Positions 10,401 to 22,731 of a stretch of DNA of 64,000 nucleotides are shown here, piece after piece. Numbering within the stretch: the stretch's first letter is position 1; the number at the start of each line of letters is the position of its first letter. The stretch lies in the NCBI GenBank assembly GCA_910591455.2, contig OU342809.1, positions 22,336,349-22,400,348 on the forward strand, written 5' to 3'. Under the pieces are notes generated by a model. It was not told the DNA's origin. It did not search any database and saw only the letters and a list, made by a program, of their open reading frames with translations. The DNA is from Pholis gunnellus. Its lineage: Eukaryota; Chordata; Actinopteri; Perciformes; Pholidae. The translations under genes and the position numbers were made by a program.

Positions 10401-13072
10401 AGGGACAGCAACATAAGAGAGAGGTTACAGAAGTGCCTGATGGTTTATAAACCACATTGTTACAGATAACACATCAAGCAGAGTCCTTGATGGCTGCTTT
10501 ATACCCTCAAGCTTTCTTCCCTGCTAAATTATTGAGTAACCTGTCTTTGGGAAAGCATAAAGAAAGACATTTTCTTTGTAGTCCGGGACCTTTAACTCTC
10601 TCCAAGATATGTGTCCCTTGACCCTGATCCAGATCCGGCTGTGTTGATAGAGAGATATGAGCAGGAGGCCACTGACAGTGACAAAGCAGTCCAATAAAAC
10701 CAGACCATGGTGCTGCTGTGTAATACAGTAGCCCCCACTAAAAAAGAGAGAATACTGTATATGGTTGTGTAATACACTGACACAGTCAAACTAAACTTCC
10801 ATGGGCTTCTTCATTTAAACCTTTCTTTTTATATTCAAACGCCTCCATAAAGAAAACAACTGTAGAGACCTGCTGATAAAATATCCAAATAAAAAGCTAC
10901 TCAGTTATTTCTGTGACCTTAAGATCATCTGATATAAATAATAGAACTTTTGCTTTATTATTAAAAAGTAAAGAGTAAAAAGTTGTTTTTATTAACAGAG
11001 AGCCGTGAGGTAAACCAGTGGAGCGTCCTGATTAATAAAAAGGGTGGATATGCCTCCTTTTTATTTCCTTCTTTTTCTTATTGAAAGTGAATGTACAAAG
11101 CCTTGTTCAAAGTGCATATTATATAAATGTCTTAATATATATATATATATTTAGAATCTTCTACATCTGACAGAGAATTTCAATCCATATTTCAAAAGAG
11201 TTTTGCTGAAACAGTGCATGCCGCTGAAGAACACAGGTGTATCCAGGTGTTGTGGCTCAACACAAACATCTTGTTTTAATGAGGATAGCGCACAATGTTT
11301 TATTAAGCATTGACAATCTCATTATGAAGAAAAGATTGCAGGTTATTTACATTTTATTCAGCACACTTTTTGTTGCAGCATATGTTGCACAAAACACTAC
11401 ATTATTGCTCACCAGCTTTTCTTCTCTTTTTTTCTGCACTTTAGGCATCAAAATGTAAAAAAAAAGAAGACCGGTTGAACATGCTGTATGTCACATTCAA
11501 TGGTTTTGTGCCAGTGATATGCACGGGTCTGAAGTTTTTCTCTGACGATTCACGTTGGATGACTCGTTCAAAAGACGACAGCTCAGTTCTTCCTCTTTCA
11601 GAGTCCAATCAGCTGTCACCTGTGAGGGGAGACTATCTTGGGATACATCTGAGCTCGTAACATGTCAGAGAAGGCCTCTGAGCTGCAGACTGCAGAAAAA
11701 CGGGCTCGGAAATATTGATGCTGCCATGTGATTTCAGCACAAGTAGTCATTACATTCACAATCTCACAATAGCTGTTCCTGAAGGGTGAAGCGCCGCGTG
11801 ATCGCAGCATTTCCCAGCTGGTTCGGGAATTGGAACCGGAGAGTTTCCGGTCATTGTGCAGCCTTTGTGTTCTGATAAAAGACATTTAGTAGCGTTGAAC
11901 CAAACGGCTGCTGGGGTCTGGTTTATTTCGTTCAGCAGATACAAATTTTGTTAGTTTTTTTGTTCTCATTTTTACATTAAGACAGCCTCACTGCGCTGTA
12001 GGCTTTAGTTTACGGACATGCCACGAAGATTCAGAATAGATGATGAAGCCCACGGACTGTAAGGACATGAAAGAGAGAGATATGTTTTGTTAATGGTCGT
12101 ATATAATGCCGATATCATGTTGTTGTTGTTAATGTTTGCATCTGAGAGAATACAGCAATTAAATGAAACAATGATACCAAGTGAGACTCAAAATTGATGA
12201 AGTTGAATTAACATTTAATCTAGACTCTTCTTGTCTGCATTTTCACTGTTTGCTTAAAGTCACTGTGAAGTAACTTTAACTGCTTATGTCTCAATTCAAT
12301 ACAGACCGTCTCCATTTAATATCGATAAATCCTCAGTATGAATCGGCCAACAGATGGATCGGTTAATCTTTAGTAATGATAGTGGAAAATATTTTTCCGT
12401 AATTCCCTGGAATATCGGATGAAACGTTCTAAAACCTAAAACCTTCTATGGCTCCTGTAGCCATAAAGAAGAAACTTTGACAGCAGAGAGCCTTGAAGTC
12501 AGCTGCGCTTTGTGTCGAGTCGGGACAAGTCGATTGATGAATGACTCTCAAACCCTCTCTCCCTGTCCCACTGCCCAGCCTCCTCCACTATGAAATACTC
12601 CTGCACTCCTGAGTCATTTCTTCCTCACTTATTGTTCTCCTGTACTTATGGCTACATGCCCGCTAATGAAGTCACCGTGACGTTTGTATCATCTGGGCTT
12701 TTCATGTCACAATAGCAAACAGAGAGATATGTTTGTTTTCACTGCGAATTAATCCGATTCTTTGCAGTGAGACGGACAGAGAGAAGGGGGGGGGGGAGTA
12801 GCAGAGAAGACAAAGCAGTGAGTGGGAGACGACTAAAAGGGTAAGAAACAAAAGAACGAGGTGGGGGGGGGGGGTGAGAGAACAAGAGAGCTAAAAATAT
12901 CCACCACCACCTTTAAGTCGAGCAGCTAACGCCATGTTGTTCGCTGTGTGCAACGCTCGGGTGCTCGTCTCCTCCGAGTGACACTTCGACGAAGAGTTTT
13001 AATTGTAAATGAGCTGCAGTTTATTGTTCAGTGCTCTCTCAGGCACAGATGCACCCACAGGCACAGGCCTCG

Positions 13073-13097
13073 GTGTGTGTGTGTGTGTGTGTGTGTG
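13073..13097. repeat. (TG)n microsatellite
   Basis: TG run of about 12 units. Confidence 0.95.
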
Positions 13098-14797
13098 ATC
13101 ATGTACATTTATATACTAGGAATGTGTGTGTCCTTATTTGTGGGAAACATGGATGTAGATTCTTTGACATTATCCATGTTTCCTTTTATGTTATATTCGC
13201 AGATATTTCCCTGTGAACACTAATTGAACGTTCAGTAATTTTACTCTTGACTCCTAACAATACAAAACACAATGGTGGACCCAGTGTCCAGCTGTGTCTG
13301 ACGTGATGTGACTGAGATGGAGAGACGGAAGAGAATGGAGTCACCATATGTCGTCCAGTCTGCTGAGACGGATGTCAAAAACAGTAGCTGGTAACTAGTA
13401 CCAATAATATATAGCACACTGTTTGTTGTTGAAGACGTTTTTACACTGTCTGGATACCGTTGATTATTATAGTACCATCGGCATGAAATACCAAATATTC
13501 TGAACCACTGGGATGATGCATTTATCAATGATAGGACGTCTTGAGCACTGACAACGCTGGAGATGGTCTTCAGGAGTGGATGAGTGGGCCTGTGTGAGGA
13601 GGGCAGAGGGAAAGCTCCCTTACTCTTTTTAGTGTCATTTAATTGGTTCAGCTTAAGTATTGTTTTAATTAGCTACACGCATTGTGGTGATCTGTGGCTG
13701 ACTTTGCATCCGGCTTGAATCGCTACATTTTTGGTTTTGGGCATCGGATGGCATCCCCTGGAAACGGCGTTATTCTCAAAACAACCGCATAAAGCATTTT
13801 GGTGCGCCTGTGCTATTTGCACGCGTTTAAATATAGTTAATATGCATACAGTTAGCACAGAAGTGTCCCCTTTCTATGCAAAAAAACCCCACTCCTATTG
13901 ACTAAGAACAGGGCTGATAGTCATGAGCGTCTTCAGAGAGTTTATCAGAACTGAGCTCGTAAGGGCTGTCTGCTCAAACGTTTTTGGGGGATGCAGCGAC
14001 AGCATGCAAAGATGGAAAAATACATGAAGAAATGTCATTTTTGACAGTACATGAGACAAACAACACGGTTTATATCATCAAAGAAGTCACGCCGTTGTGC
14101 CTCCTGTGTAAACGCTCACATATGTCTTAATGTGGAGAAGCCCCTGTTGTTGACGCTGCTGTGCAAAACTCTCAAAAGGAGAGAAGTTAAATGAGCCTAT
14201 AGCTCCGACTAGTTGACTCAGCAGTGTTTCTGGCTCGTACTGACTCCCACCTCTCACGTTATCATATCAAGAGTGCGATATCTTCTGTGAATGGGACCTT
14301 GAGGCGGGGCCGAGATGAGACGGTGCTGCCGGCGACTCGGGCTAATTGTACCCAAAAACACAACAGAAGTCAACAAGGCAGAACAAACATCTTTTATCGT
14401 GAGCGACCTTTTTTCATCGTGTGAACACATTTCAATGCCGCCTGTCACTGAATGGAAAGTTAAATTGGGTGAATGTGGAAGAACTCAAATCATGTTTAAT
14501 TAAGGAGAAAGTCTATAGAGAACCAACCCCCCCCCCCCTCACCTCACCTCGCTGCTCGATTCGAAGGCTGTAATTCCTCACACACTTCTATAATTGACCG
14601 AGACACTTAACTTTCTAAATCTGTCGAAATGACCACTGGGCTTTTATCTCTAACTGTCTCCATGGTTACGGAGTATGGTTGAGTTGATGAGCGTGTGTGT
14701 TTTGGGTGGAGGGAGGTAGCTCCTAATTGACTGGCTGTTAAAGCTTTTAATGAAGAGTGCGCAGCCAATGCTCCAATTAACTGTGATGGGGCCATCA

Positions 14798-14821
14798 GGG
14801 GGGGGGGGGGGGGGGGGGGGG
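14798..14821. repeat. poly(G) run, about 24 G
   Basis: An uninterrupted G run followed by more purine-rich, G-rich sequence; a likely G-quadruplex former and a place where assembly length may be unreliable. Confidence 0.95.
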
Positions 14822-16049
14822 TGGCAGCTCAGGAGAGAGAGAGGGTGGGGGGGGACCAAGGGAGAAAAGAGAAAATAAGTGAAGAGAGAGGTGTGAACAA
14901 CATGTTTTCTCAGAGCTCCTTAGTGTTATCACAGCTTGTCACAGTTCTTTCAGACGCACCAACACCAGCGTCGTCTCGTCTTGTTCTCTGTCTTAAGACA
15001 AAGACGACTCTGGACTTTATTTCTAGACCGCGGGAATATCACTAAATTGCATGATTTATTTGTTAAACGTCACGACTGTGATCGCTCATAGAAAACAAAA
15101 GGGGGAAATCACACACCTCCGCAATGCCCTTTGATTATTTTATCAAGGCATTAGTCATGGTACACTCCTACATACACACGTATGGTGAGTTTTTATGGGA
15201 GTGTGGATCTGTCAGATCTGTAGCAGCATCGTCCTCATGAGAGGAGGCCAAACACTCAAACAAGCCCGATGACATTTATCTTTGTTTGTGATTGTCCAAT
15301 TGTTTTTTGTTGACAGAAATCATAATTCTTCATAATGAATTGATAATAATATGTTGTGTTCATACAATGCTGCAAGATGCACCAATCTGTATCACCATTT
15401 TTCAACAGAGCTTGATTCTGTCCTGCTTATATATCTCAGTTATTCATAATGGAGTATTTAAAGGCATCAATGCAAATGATAGACTTGCTCTCTCTCTCTC
15501 ACCGCGTTGGCAGTCTTTACTGCTACAAAGTAAACATTTTCTGCCGAAGTGAAATAGTGCGAAAAAGACCAAAAGCTAATTACAAAGAGCCCCAGTGTAG
15601 CATCTCAAAATCACGGTGGAATAAGAGAGCACCTCAAAGGAGCTCGCTTCCCATCCATCCCTTTCTTTACTGTCTTTGAACAGTCCAAGTTCCTTCCGAT
15701 AAACAGATATAATTGCCTATTTATCAGCCTCGTTGGAACTCCCACTTTACATGAAATATTCATGACGAGACAACGGAAATGAATACAGAGAGCGAAGAAG
15801 AAGAAAGAGCAAAGATATCATGTGGTATATTTCTTCATGTACTGGTGAGCTGTGTTTTTACATCACCTCTTGTCTGTGGCACCACCACTTTTTGATTTCA
15901 ATATATATCCCGCACGTTTTGAATAAATGTAATCAAGCTGCATCAGATCCAGTCACGACCCAGAAATACTAGCAATGCAAGTTAATGTGTAATCCCACTG
16001 GTTCGCTCGGTGTGTTTAGATTGCGTGTGTGTGTTTTTGTGTGTTGCAG

Positions 16050-16129
16050 GTGCCGTAGAGGTGAGGAAAGAAGGCCTGGACGCTCAGATCAACCGCCTGG
16101 CTGAACTGATTGGACGACTGGAGAATAAG
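16050..16129 (+). CDS. necab2: necab2 exon (coiled-coil-like NECAB region)
   Basis: The acceptor tgtgttgcag is followed by GT completing a glycine codon, then 26 residues starting AVEVRKEGLDAQINRLAEL and ending IGRLENK at AAG|gtaaga (phase 0). It matches the human segment with EGLEAQISRLAELIGRLE almost residue for residue. Hydrophobic residues recur in a heptad-like spacing (L, I, L, L, I, L), consistent with the helical NECAB homogeneous region between the calcium-binding and C-terminal domains. The acceptor is preceded by a TG/T-rich tract (about 16009-16049). This is one of the strongest exon identifications in the window. Confidence 0.95.
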
Positions 16130-16269
16130 GTAAGAACACACACACTTGTACTTGTTTTGGTTACTTATGAAGATATTTCGTTGACTAGCGTTAATTCCCT
16201 TGACACTTACCCTAAACCATAACCAATAGCCAATATTTGTCTTATTGTCAACAAAAAGACAAGTATTGT

Positions 16270-16420
16270 ATCCAAATCATGATATATCTTATTCCTCTCT
16301 GCCATCGATCCTCCATTGTTGTCCAAAAACACACCAATGAGGCACAATAAGAGACATGGTCCTTCAGTACCACGGTGACACACTGTGGTCAGCCCCACAT
16401 GCACTGTCCTGCTGCTGTCA
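16270..16420. repeat. dispersed repeat shared with 31870-31965
   Basis: The block ttattcctctctgccat...tccattgttgtccaaa recurs with a few mismatches at 31895-31945 (ttattcctctgtgccat...tccattgttgtccaaa). Both copies are intronic and in the same orientation. The family is not identified. Confidence 0.6.
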
Positions 16421-18377
16421 AGGATCAACACTTGCTTGAGTATGATTGAAACCACCGTGTCCAGATGTTTCAGGAAATTACAGAGACATATTTTTAACCA
16501 TTTTTAAAAATTCTTCTCCAGTAAGAACAAGCTCTATGTTAGCGTATGAACCTTTAAAATGATACAAAGTCAAATGAAACCCCTTTAATCAAATGTTACA
16601 TCTTTTTCAACACTTCAAGCAAGCAAAGAGTTCCTTTTTTACAAGGTTGGAAAGTATTCAGAGACAGACTAATACATTGTTGTTTTTTTTTTTTTTTATT
16701 GAATTTGTATATAAGTAAAATACCGGACCAACAGCCATATTCTTTAACCCTAATAATGTAATGCTTTACTCTGGGGGAACAGTTTTTGTCCCCACAAGAT
16801 GATTGGTACACTGACATTTGCACATTGCAAATGACAGAATGTGATTGTACTGGTGCAGTATGAGTAAAAGGATTAGATGTTCTGCAGAGAATAAATAACA
16901 TCAATTCTGATAAGAAATGTAATTAGACCAGACTCAAAACAAACAGACTCTGTTGCACTTTAGTTTTTCTCCTGTTATTTTGAGCTGTACTGATCCTTCA
17001 GGCTGCCAGCACTGCTCTATCAACTACAAACAGCACGAGCCAGTGATCTCGTCCTCGCGCTGATCTTTTTTTACCAAGTCGTCAGCATGTTGAGGATTTG
17101 TATATCGGAGATGTTACATTGGCCAAATTGGGCAATGCCACGGCAGCATACTGAATTTAAAGGTCTGCAGAGGACGGGACAAACGATAAAGTGTAGGGAG
17201 AGGAAAGAAGCAGGGTGTTGGATAAGGAGTTAACTAACAATACATGATGGAGAGGAAAGGGTGGAGGTAGGGAGTGGATGAAGAAAGAAACCGAGGGGGC
17301 AATTAAAGGGCCTTTTGTCCAAACTATTGCAGTTGTCTTTTTCCATACTTGCTCCTCTTTGTAGCAGTTCTCGTCCCATGTGCCTCCTCATCCTCCTCCC
17401 TCCCTTCCACCATTTTTACATCTATCCCCTCATCACTGCCCTCTTCCTCCTCTCATCCTCCCCCCTCTCCTATTTGTCTCTCCGTTCCCCTGCATTGCCT
17501 GCGTCCCGTCCAGTACTGAACAACGTTAAGGCTAACGGAGCCTCAGCAGACTTCTTCGGAAGAGCGAGGCCACTACAGCAGAAAGAGCTAAGAATAACTA
17601 AACACAATGTATTGCCAGGGGCGAGGGAGGGAGGAAGAGGAGGGAGAGGAGGGACGGGGAATCACAGAAAGAAAATACAGTATGAGAAGAAGAAGAAAAA
17701 AGAAGGGAGGGAGTAATGTTTGATTAGGTTTTATATACTGCCTGTTTAGAATCCACCTTTAGCCCTTTGGCTCTGCGTGCTAATTTCATCTTCTTCTAAC
17801 TAAACGGTTCAGGTTTAAGCAGAATTGCTTCACTCAGTCGAGCGACCTCTATTGTAGAAGAAGTGATTGAACTCCAGAATTGTTCAATAATCACCTGTGA
17901 CCCTGAAGCCCTCCTGAGATCCCATTACTCTACTCACAGTGACTGTGGCACAAAGGCACTTTCGTCTCACGGATGACTGAACACAATCAAGTCTGATTTG
18001 TTCCTGTTTAGACAGGAATGAAGGCAGGATCTCCACAGGAATTATTTATTGAAGTTTTTTTTTTTTTTTTTTTTTATGGTGGAAAACTAGCCAGTAATAA
18101 ATTGCAGCTTGAAAAATGCGCAAAGGGAAAAAGCAGAGATGACAGGGACGTTGATTAATTTTTTTTACATCTCATCTACGAGTCAAATCCAAAGTGACAA
18201 GTTAGTTATAGTCTGGTCAGCTCCCAACATTGTCCCAATTCACCAGAAAACGATTGTAAATCTTTAACAATGACTAACGAGAATGTATACGAGTAAAATG
18301 AAAGGTTAGTCAAAGCTTTAGATTACAGCACACAAGTTACATTGTAATTATTTGGTAACAATAATACTTATCGGTAC

Positions 18378-18947
18378 CTATAGTGCAGGGGTCGGCAACC
18401 TTTACTATCCAAAGAGCCATTTTGCTCTATTTTCCACCAAATAAAATTTGTCTGGAGCCACAAAAGCTATTTGATGTCACAGTTTATAAAGTTTTATATA
18501 TAGTTATATTATATGAAATTATAGAACAAGAATAAAGACACATATTTTACGTGTTCTAACAATATCAAACTCTTATGAAGAGGAGAATTTGCTGTTGCAG
18601 CAGAGGAATCGCTCCTTTTCATCTCCAGCGTGATACTTTCCAGCAAATGCTGTGTGCTTGTTCTGGAAGCGTTACATTTTGTATAATTTTTTCGCCACAT
18701 ATCAAGCATACAGGTAAGCCAGCATTGTTGGCAGTGAAAGCAAATGAATACGTCCACGCAGAATTAAACTCTCTATTTTCCTCCGTGACTTTTCTGTTTT
18801 TGGATTTATCCATTGATAGTTTACCGAGGGCGGAGGTCTGCAGATCATGATCAGCCAACCAGAGTGAAAGCTGCTGACAGCGTGGCTGTGATGTAGTGCT
18901 CACGCATGGGGCTTCGGAGCTGCGGGTTGCCGACCTCTGCTATAGTG
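18378..18947. mobile_element. non-autonomous hAT transposon with 8-bp TSD
   Basis: The element spans 18386-18939 (554 bp). It begins caggggtcggcaacc and ends ggttgccgacctctg, which are inverted repeats with one or two mismatches. It is flanked on both sides by the identical octamer ctatagtg (18378-18385 and 18940-18947), the 8-bp target-site duplication typical of hAT insertions. Just inside the left end is aaagagccattttgctct. On the minus strand near 18625-18720 the interior reads GLPVCLICGEKI, resembling the first half of a BED-type zinc finger of Charlie-like hAT transposases, so the element looks like an internal deletion derivative of an autonomous hAT. No intact transposase is present. 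Confidence 0.88.
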
Positions 18948-19734
18948 GGACAAACAAGGGGATAAAGGGGTAACTACTTTGTGTTTAAGATGGACTCAGA
19001 AATAAATAACACTAAGTATTTTGTCATTAATTGAACACCTTTGTAATAATTACAGTAAGGAATAATAACCCTGTTTTATTATTGGATAACAAGACAGCAA
19101 AAATGGATACAATAGAGTTAGAAGTCCCAATATTCCATATAAATGACTCCTTGTGTCATTTATATGTAAATTGTAATATATGAAGTCTTTAATCATTATT
19201 ATTACAATGCACTTTATTTATGTTGCAGAGGAACAAAACATTATGCAAAGCCCAGAAAGAAATATGCAACTTTATCGCTGTAGCCATAAAATACTCAGCA
19301 TATGTTTTTGAAATGATAAATAAAAACTGGGGAACAGTGTTGCACTTTCGGGTCCAAAGAAAGATGATCAGACCTGATGTCCTTTATGACAATAAAGGAG
19401 CCAAATGCATATACTTTCACTCACTAACTTCTAAAGCTTTAAGTGATGATGGAGAGGGATAGTTGCACTGCCATTCAAACCCTGCTCCGGTTTCAAGTTC
19501 AGGACACCAGATTTACAGTAGGAGAAAGGGGATGTGATTAATTCCTGGACACTTACTGTTGGGGTCTGACCTTGCCGTCTGTGATGTCCATCCACTAACA
19601 AGTGTGATGTCTCGGTTTCCCTGGCAACCCTGCTCCCAAAAATCGCCTCGACATCTGCGTCCCTGGTTTTTCTCCTACGTTTTTTTCCGGTATTATTGTA
19701 TTTATTAGTGAGCTTGAGATGTGCTGGTTGGTGG

Positions 19735-19875
19735 ATAGTTTTATTTTCATACTGAGCCAGGCTAGCTGTTTCCAGTCATTATGCTAAGCTAACGTACAGA
19801 CATGAAAGTGGTGTCAATCTTTTCATGTAACTCTTAGCAGGAAAGAAAATGGTAACATTTCCTAAAATGTTGAAA
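19735..19875. repeat. dispersed teleost repeat, fragment
   Basis: Contains atgctaagctaacgtacagacatgaaagtggtgtcaat-type sequence in two blocks and tcctaaaatgt; the same order occurs at 30300-30415 (ctaagacatgagagtggcatcaat, ttctaaaatgt). Confidence 0.55.
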
Positions 19876-22641
19876 GATTCTTTTAATCAAGCTGAAATTA
19901 TAGTTCTGCGTCTTTCAAAAACTTAAAAGTAGAAAGTTTAAGATAGTTGTGTGAGCCTTGAGTCAGACGCACTCCTTACGCACTCCCACCTCCTCCTGTC
20001 ACATAAAGACTATTGTTGGACACTATATTGTGAAATGTAAAGCGTGACTGATCAATTACAATACGACTGTTATTGACCAGAGGGGAAATATCCCCCACAT
20101 CTCTTTTTATCTTTAAAAAAGCATTTTTAAAGATAACATTTCAGTTAATGCTCAGAATAAAATGTTTTCTTCCAAGTCTACCACCATTCTGCTGAGAATT
20201 TGGTTTTTTTTCAAACAAAAAGCATCCAAGAAGGAAATAAAGTGATGCAACATGGCTCCGTTTATAACATCATCCTGTCACGCTTGTATTTTGAGGTCTT
20301 GCGAGGCTGCTGCATTTTTTAGATGATTTTCCACATTTTCTTTGTTAAAAAAAAGAAATGACTCTCAAAATGACCCTTCCAGTGACAACACAGCACAGCA
20401 CAACAACACCTCACATTGTAAAGAAAATAGGTCACCAAACTTTTATGTTGGAGAGTGTGTGTTTATTTTTTTTCTCAATAATCAGAGCTAAAGAAAAGCA
20501 AATGAATAGACATTTTTCCGCTGGATTACATTTTCAGAAGGCCAGACAATATACCGCAGGAATCGTATCAAAGCAAAATATGGCTTTGAGGAGGCGTATT
20601 GAATGTGGCTCTGTCTTTGTCTTTCTGTGTGGCCCGGTATTACCGGCGTGGATCTCAGTGTTAAGACTGTAGGGGAGTCTGGACGAGGAAATGATATTAT
20701 CACACTGCATCAGGGTGAATCATGAATTGTTTACTGAACTGAATAATAAGACGGCTACACGCTGTGAGGGATGCGGTGCCTGGCGAGATGAAAATAGTCG
20801 GTGCCCTGTGTTGGTACCGCTGCTCTGTGATAGCACACTGCAAATCCTGTTGCCTGCAAAACCGTCCTCAAAGTGGTAAATTCGTGTTGCCTCTGTTGCT
20901 TTTGGTCTGACTTTATAGATTCCCCCCGCCGTCTCCCTCCCCGCTCCCCTGGGAGTTTTGTTTGTTCTCTTGGTTACAAAATATAACTGTTCATTGCTCT
21001 CTGCGTGCCACAGATGACAAAATGTGTTTCTCACCTGGAAGAATCTCTCTCAGGATGATAGAACTTGATTGTAGCTACACATCGGGTGTTGGTGATACTG
21101 AGGCTGAGTACTGACAAGCAAAGTGAGACGGCTTTCTTCTCCTTTTTTTCAGCAAAAAAATATTTGAAAGCTTCAACTACACCGTGCTGTAATGGCAAAA
21201 CTTGAAGCTTTTTGACAGCGGTGTACAAATCATTCGGATGGCAGCTTCTCATTTTAGCTGGCGCTGGCCTACGCTTTCACAGGTCGCCGGCAGCAGAAGG
21301 TCTTATCAGCTGATGCTAATTAATGCAAATTACAAAATAATTTAGCAAGGACCTGAATGGCAGGCCAACATTTAACGTAGCTGTTGTTGGTGTGTGTGTC
21401 TACTGTCTGCTAAAGATTGTTTATGAGGTAAAAGGAACATCACTCCTTAACACTGCTGTCGTACAACAACAAGACCAGACTGTTTCTATAGTCCACACAA
21501 CTCCAACAGAGTGGGGAACCTGGAGTGGCATCCTTTCAGTGAAACTTTCATCCATACCATAATAATCTAAGCTTATCAGTTTAATAGTTTTGAATCAGGG
21601 CTTTCAGTATTTGGATCAAGGAGCTCGAGAAAAATATATCGTGCGTAGATTAGAATGCTTTACTTGTTATTTCAGTGTGTCAGAGATGTGAGGTAAAGAA
21701 AAGTATCGTCTGTATTGACACATTAAAGGACTCAAGTGCGAAACCAACATCAGTACAAAGAATCAAACAAATCTTTTTTTCAGTTTTTTAAGATCCTACC
21801 TTCGAGTAGGGCACTGAAGGTTCAGTTTGCATATTTAAGATATACAGTCGCCTTCATAAAGTGGCAGCTTAACGCACAAACTGCTGTAATTAACATTCCT
21901 ATATCAACAGTGGATTAAATGACTATGTAACATGAAAAATGTCACTTGTAGTGATGAACCAACAGAGAAATTACTCCCATCGCTGCACTTCCCCTCAGCT
22001 CTACAGAGCATTTTTCAGCTTATTGTTTTTGCTTTAAGGCCACTAAGTTTACGGGATTCCCTCACATCAGCGTAATTTCCAGCCCTGTCAGGCAGCCAAA
22101 GAAGCTCTCATGAGAGACTTCTTCCACCTGCGTAGCACCAAAGGGCTGACAACGTTAGCAACGAGCTAGCAAACATGTTGGAGCATTCAGCAGCTAAAGA
22201 CCGATATATATTTTTTCTCATGAGTGGGTGCGATAAAAACAGAGCGAAAGTAAGAGTGAGTACTGAACTTTTATTGTCATCAGGTGGAAAGAAACACACC
22301 TTCAGTGAATGCTAATGTGGCTTCGCTCCTGCTGGATAGATAAATAAGCACATTTATGCTAATATATTAGCCATGACAATTGTATAAAGCCATAATATGT
22401 CAATGTGGTGTTCACAGCTTGTCCCCAATCAGTGAATACAGGTTTAAAAGGATGCCGCCATTATTATTTAAATGTATTAATGTCCATTTCTATTGGGCAA
22501 ACTCTGTTTGCCAAAAAATGGTTTAAGCGTAGGTTGTGCACACAGCACCTTCCATTTCAGTCCAGCTGTGACCAGGCTGTGTCACATTGAGCTAAAATCT
22601 TTCATTCTAGAACTCAGTATGTTTCCGGTAGCTTTGACAAT

Positions 22642-22643
<2 letters not shown>

Positions 22644-22729
<86 letters not shown>
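22644..22729. repeat. (TG)n microsatellite, about 43 units
   Basis: Uninterrupted TG run; the open frames across it on both strands are repeat artefacts. Confidence 0.98.

Positions 22730-22731
<2 letters not shown>

Larger units (their letters stand above)
7165..16049 (+). other. necab2: necab2 intron, 8.9 kb
   Basis: No additional exon is needed: the flanking exons join in phase (TCA G|GT). It holds microsatellites (CA at 7172-7206, GT at 7521-7612, CA at 9200-9227 and 9729-9771, TG at 13073-13097), a CT-rich minisatellite at 7688-7855, a dispersed repeat at about 10105-10400, a possible solo-LTR-like repeat at about 8290-8700, G runs near 12786, 12864 and 14798, and purine-rich DNA at about 12770-12890. 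Homeodomain-like AT motifs are seen around 13620-13680 and 15550-15780. Confidence 0.8.

Noticed and set aside
14224..14503. Overlapping short open frames on both strands
   Set aside because: Mutually overlapping, no domain, no splice support.
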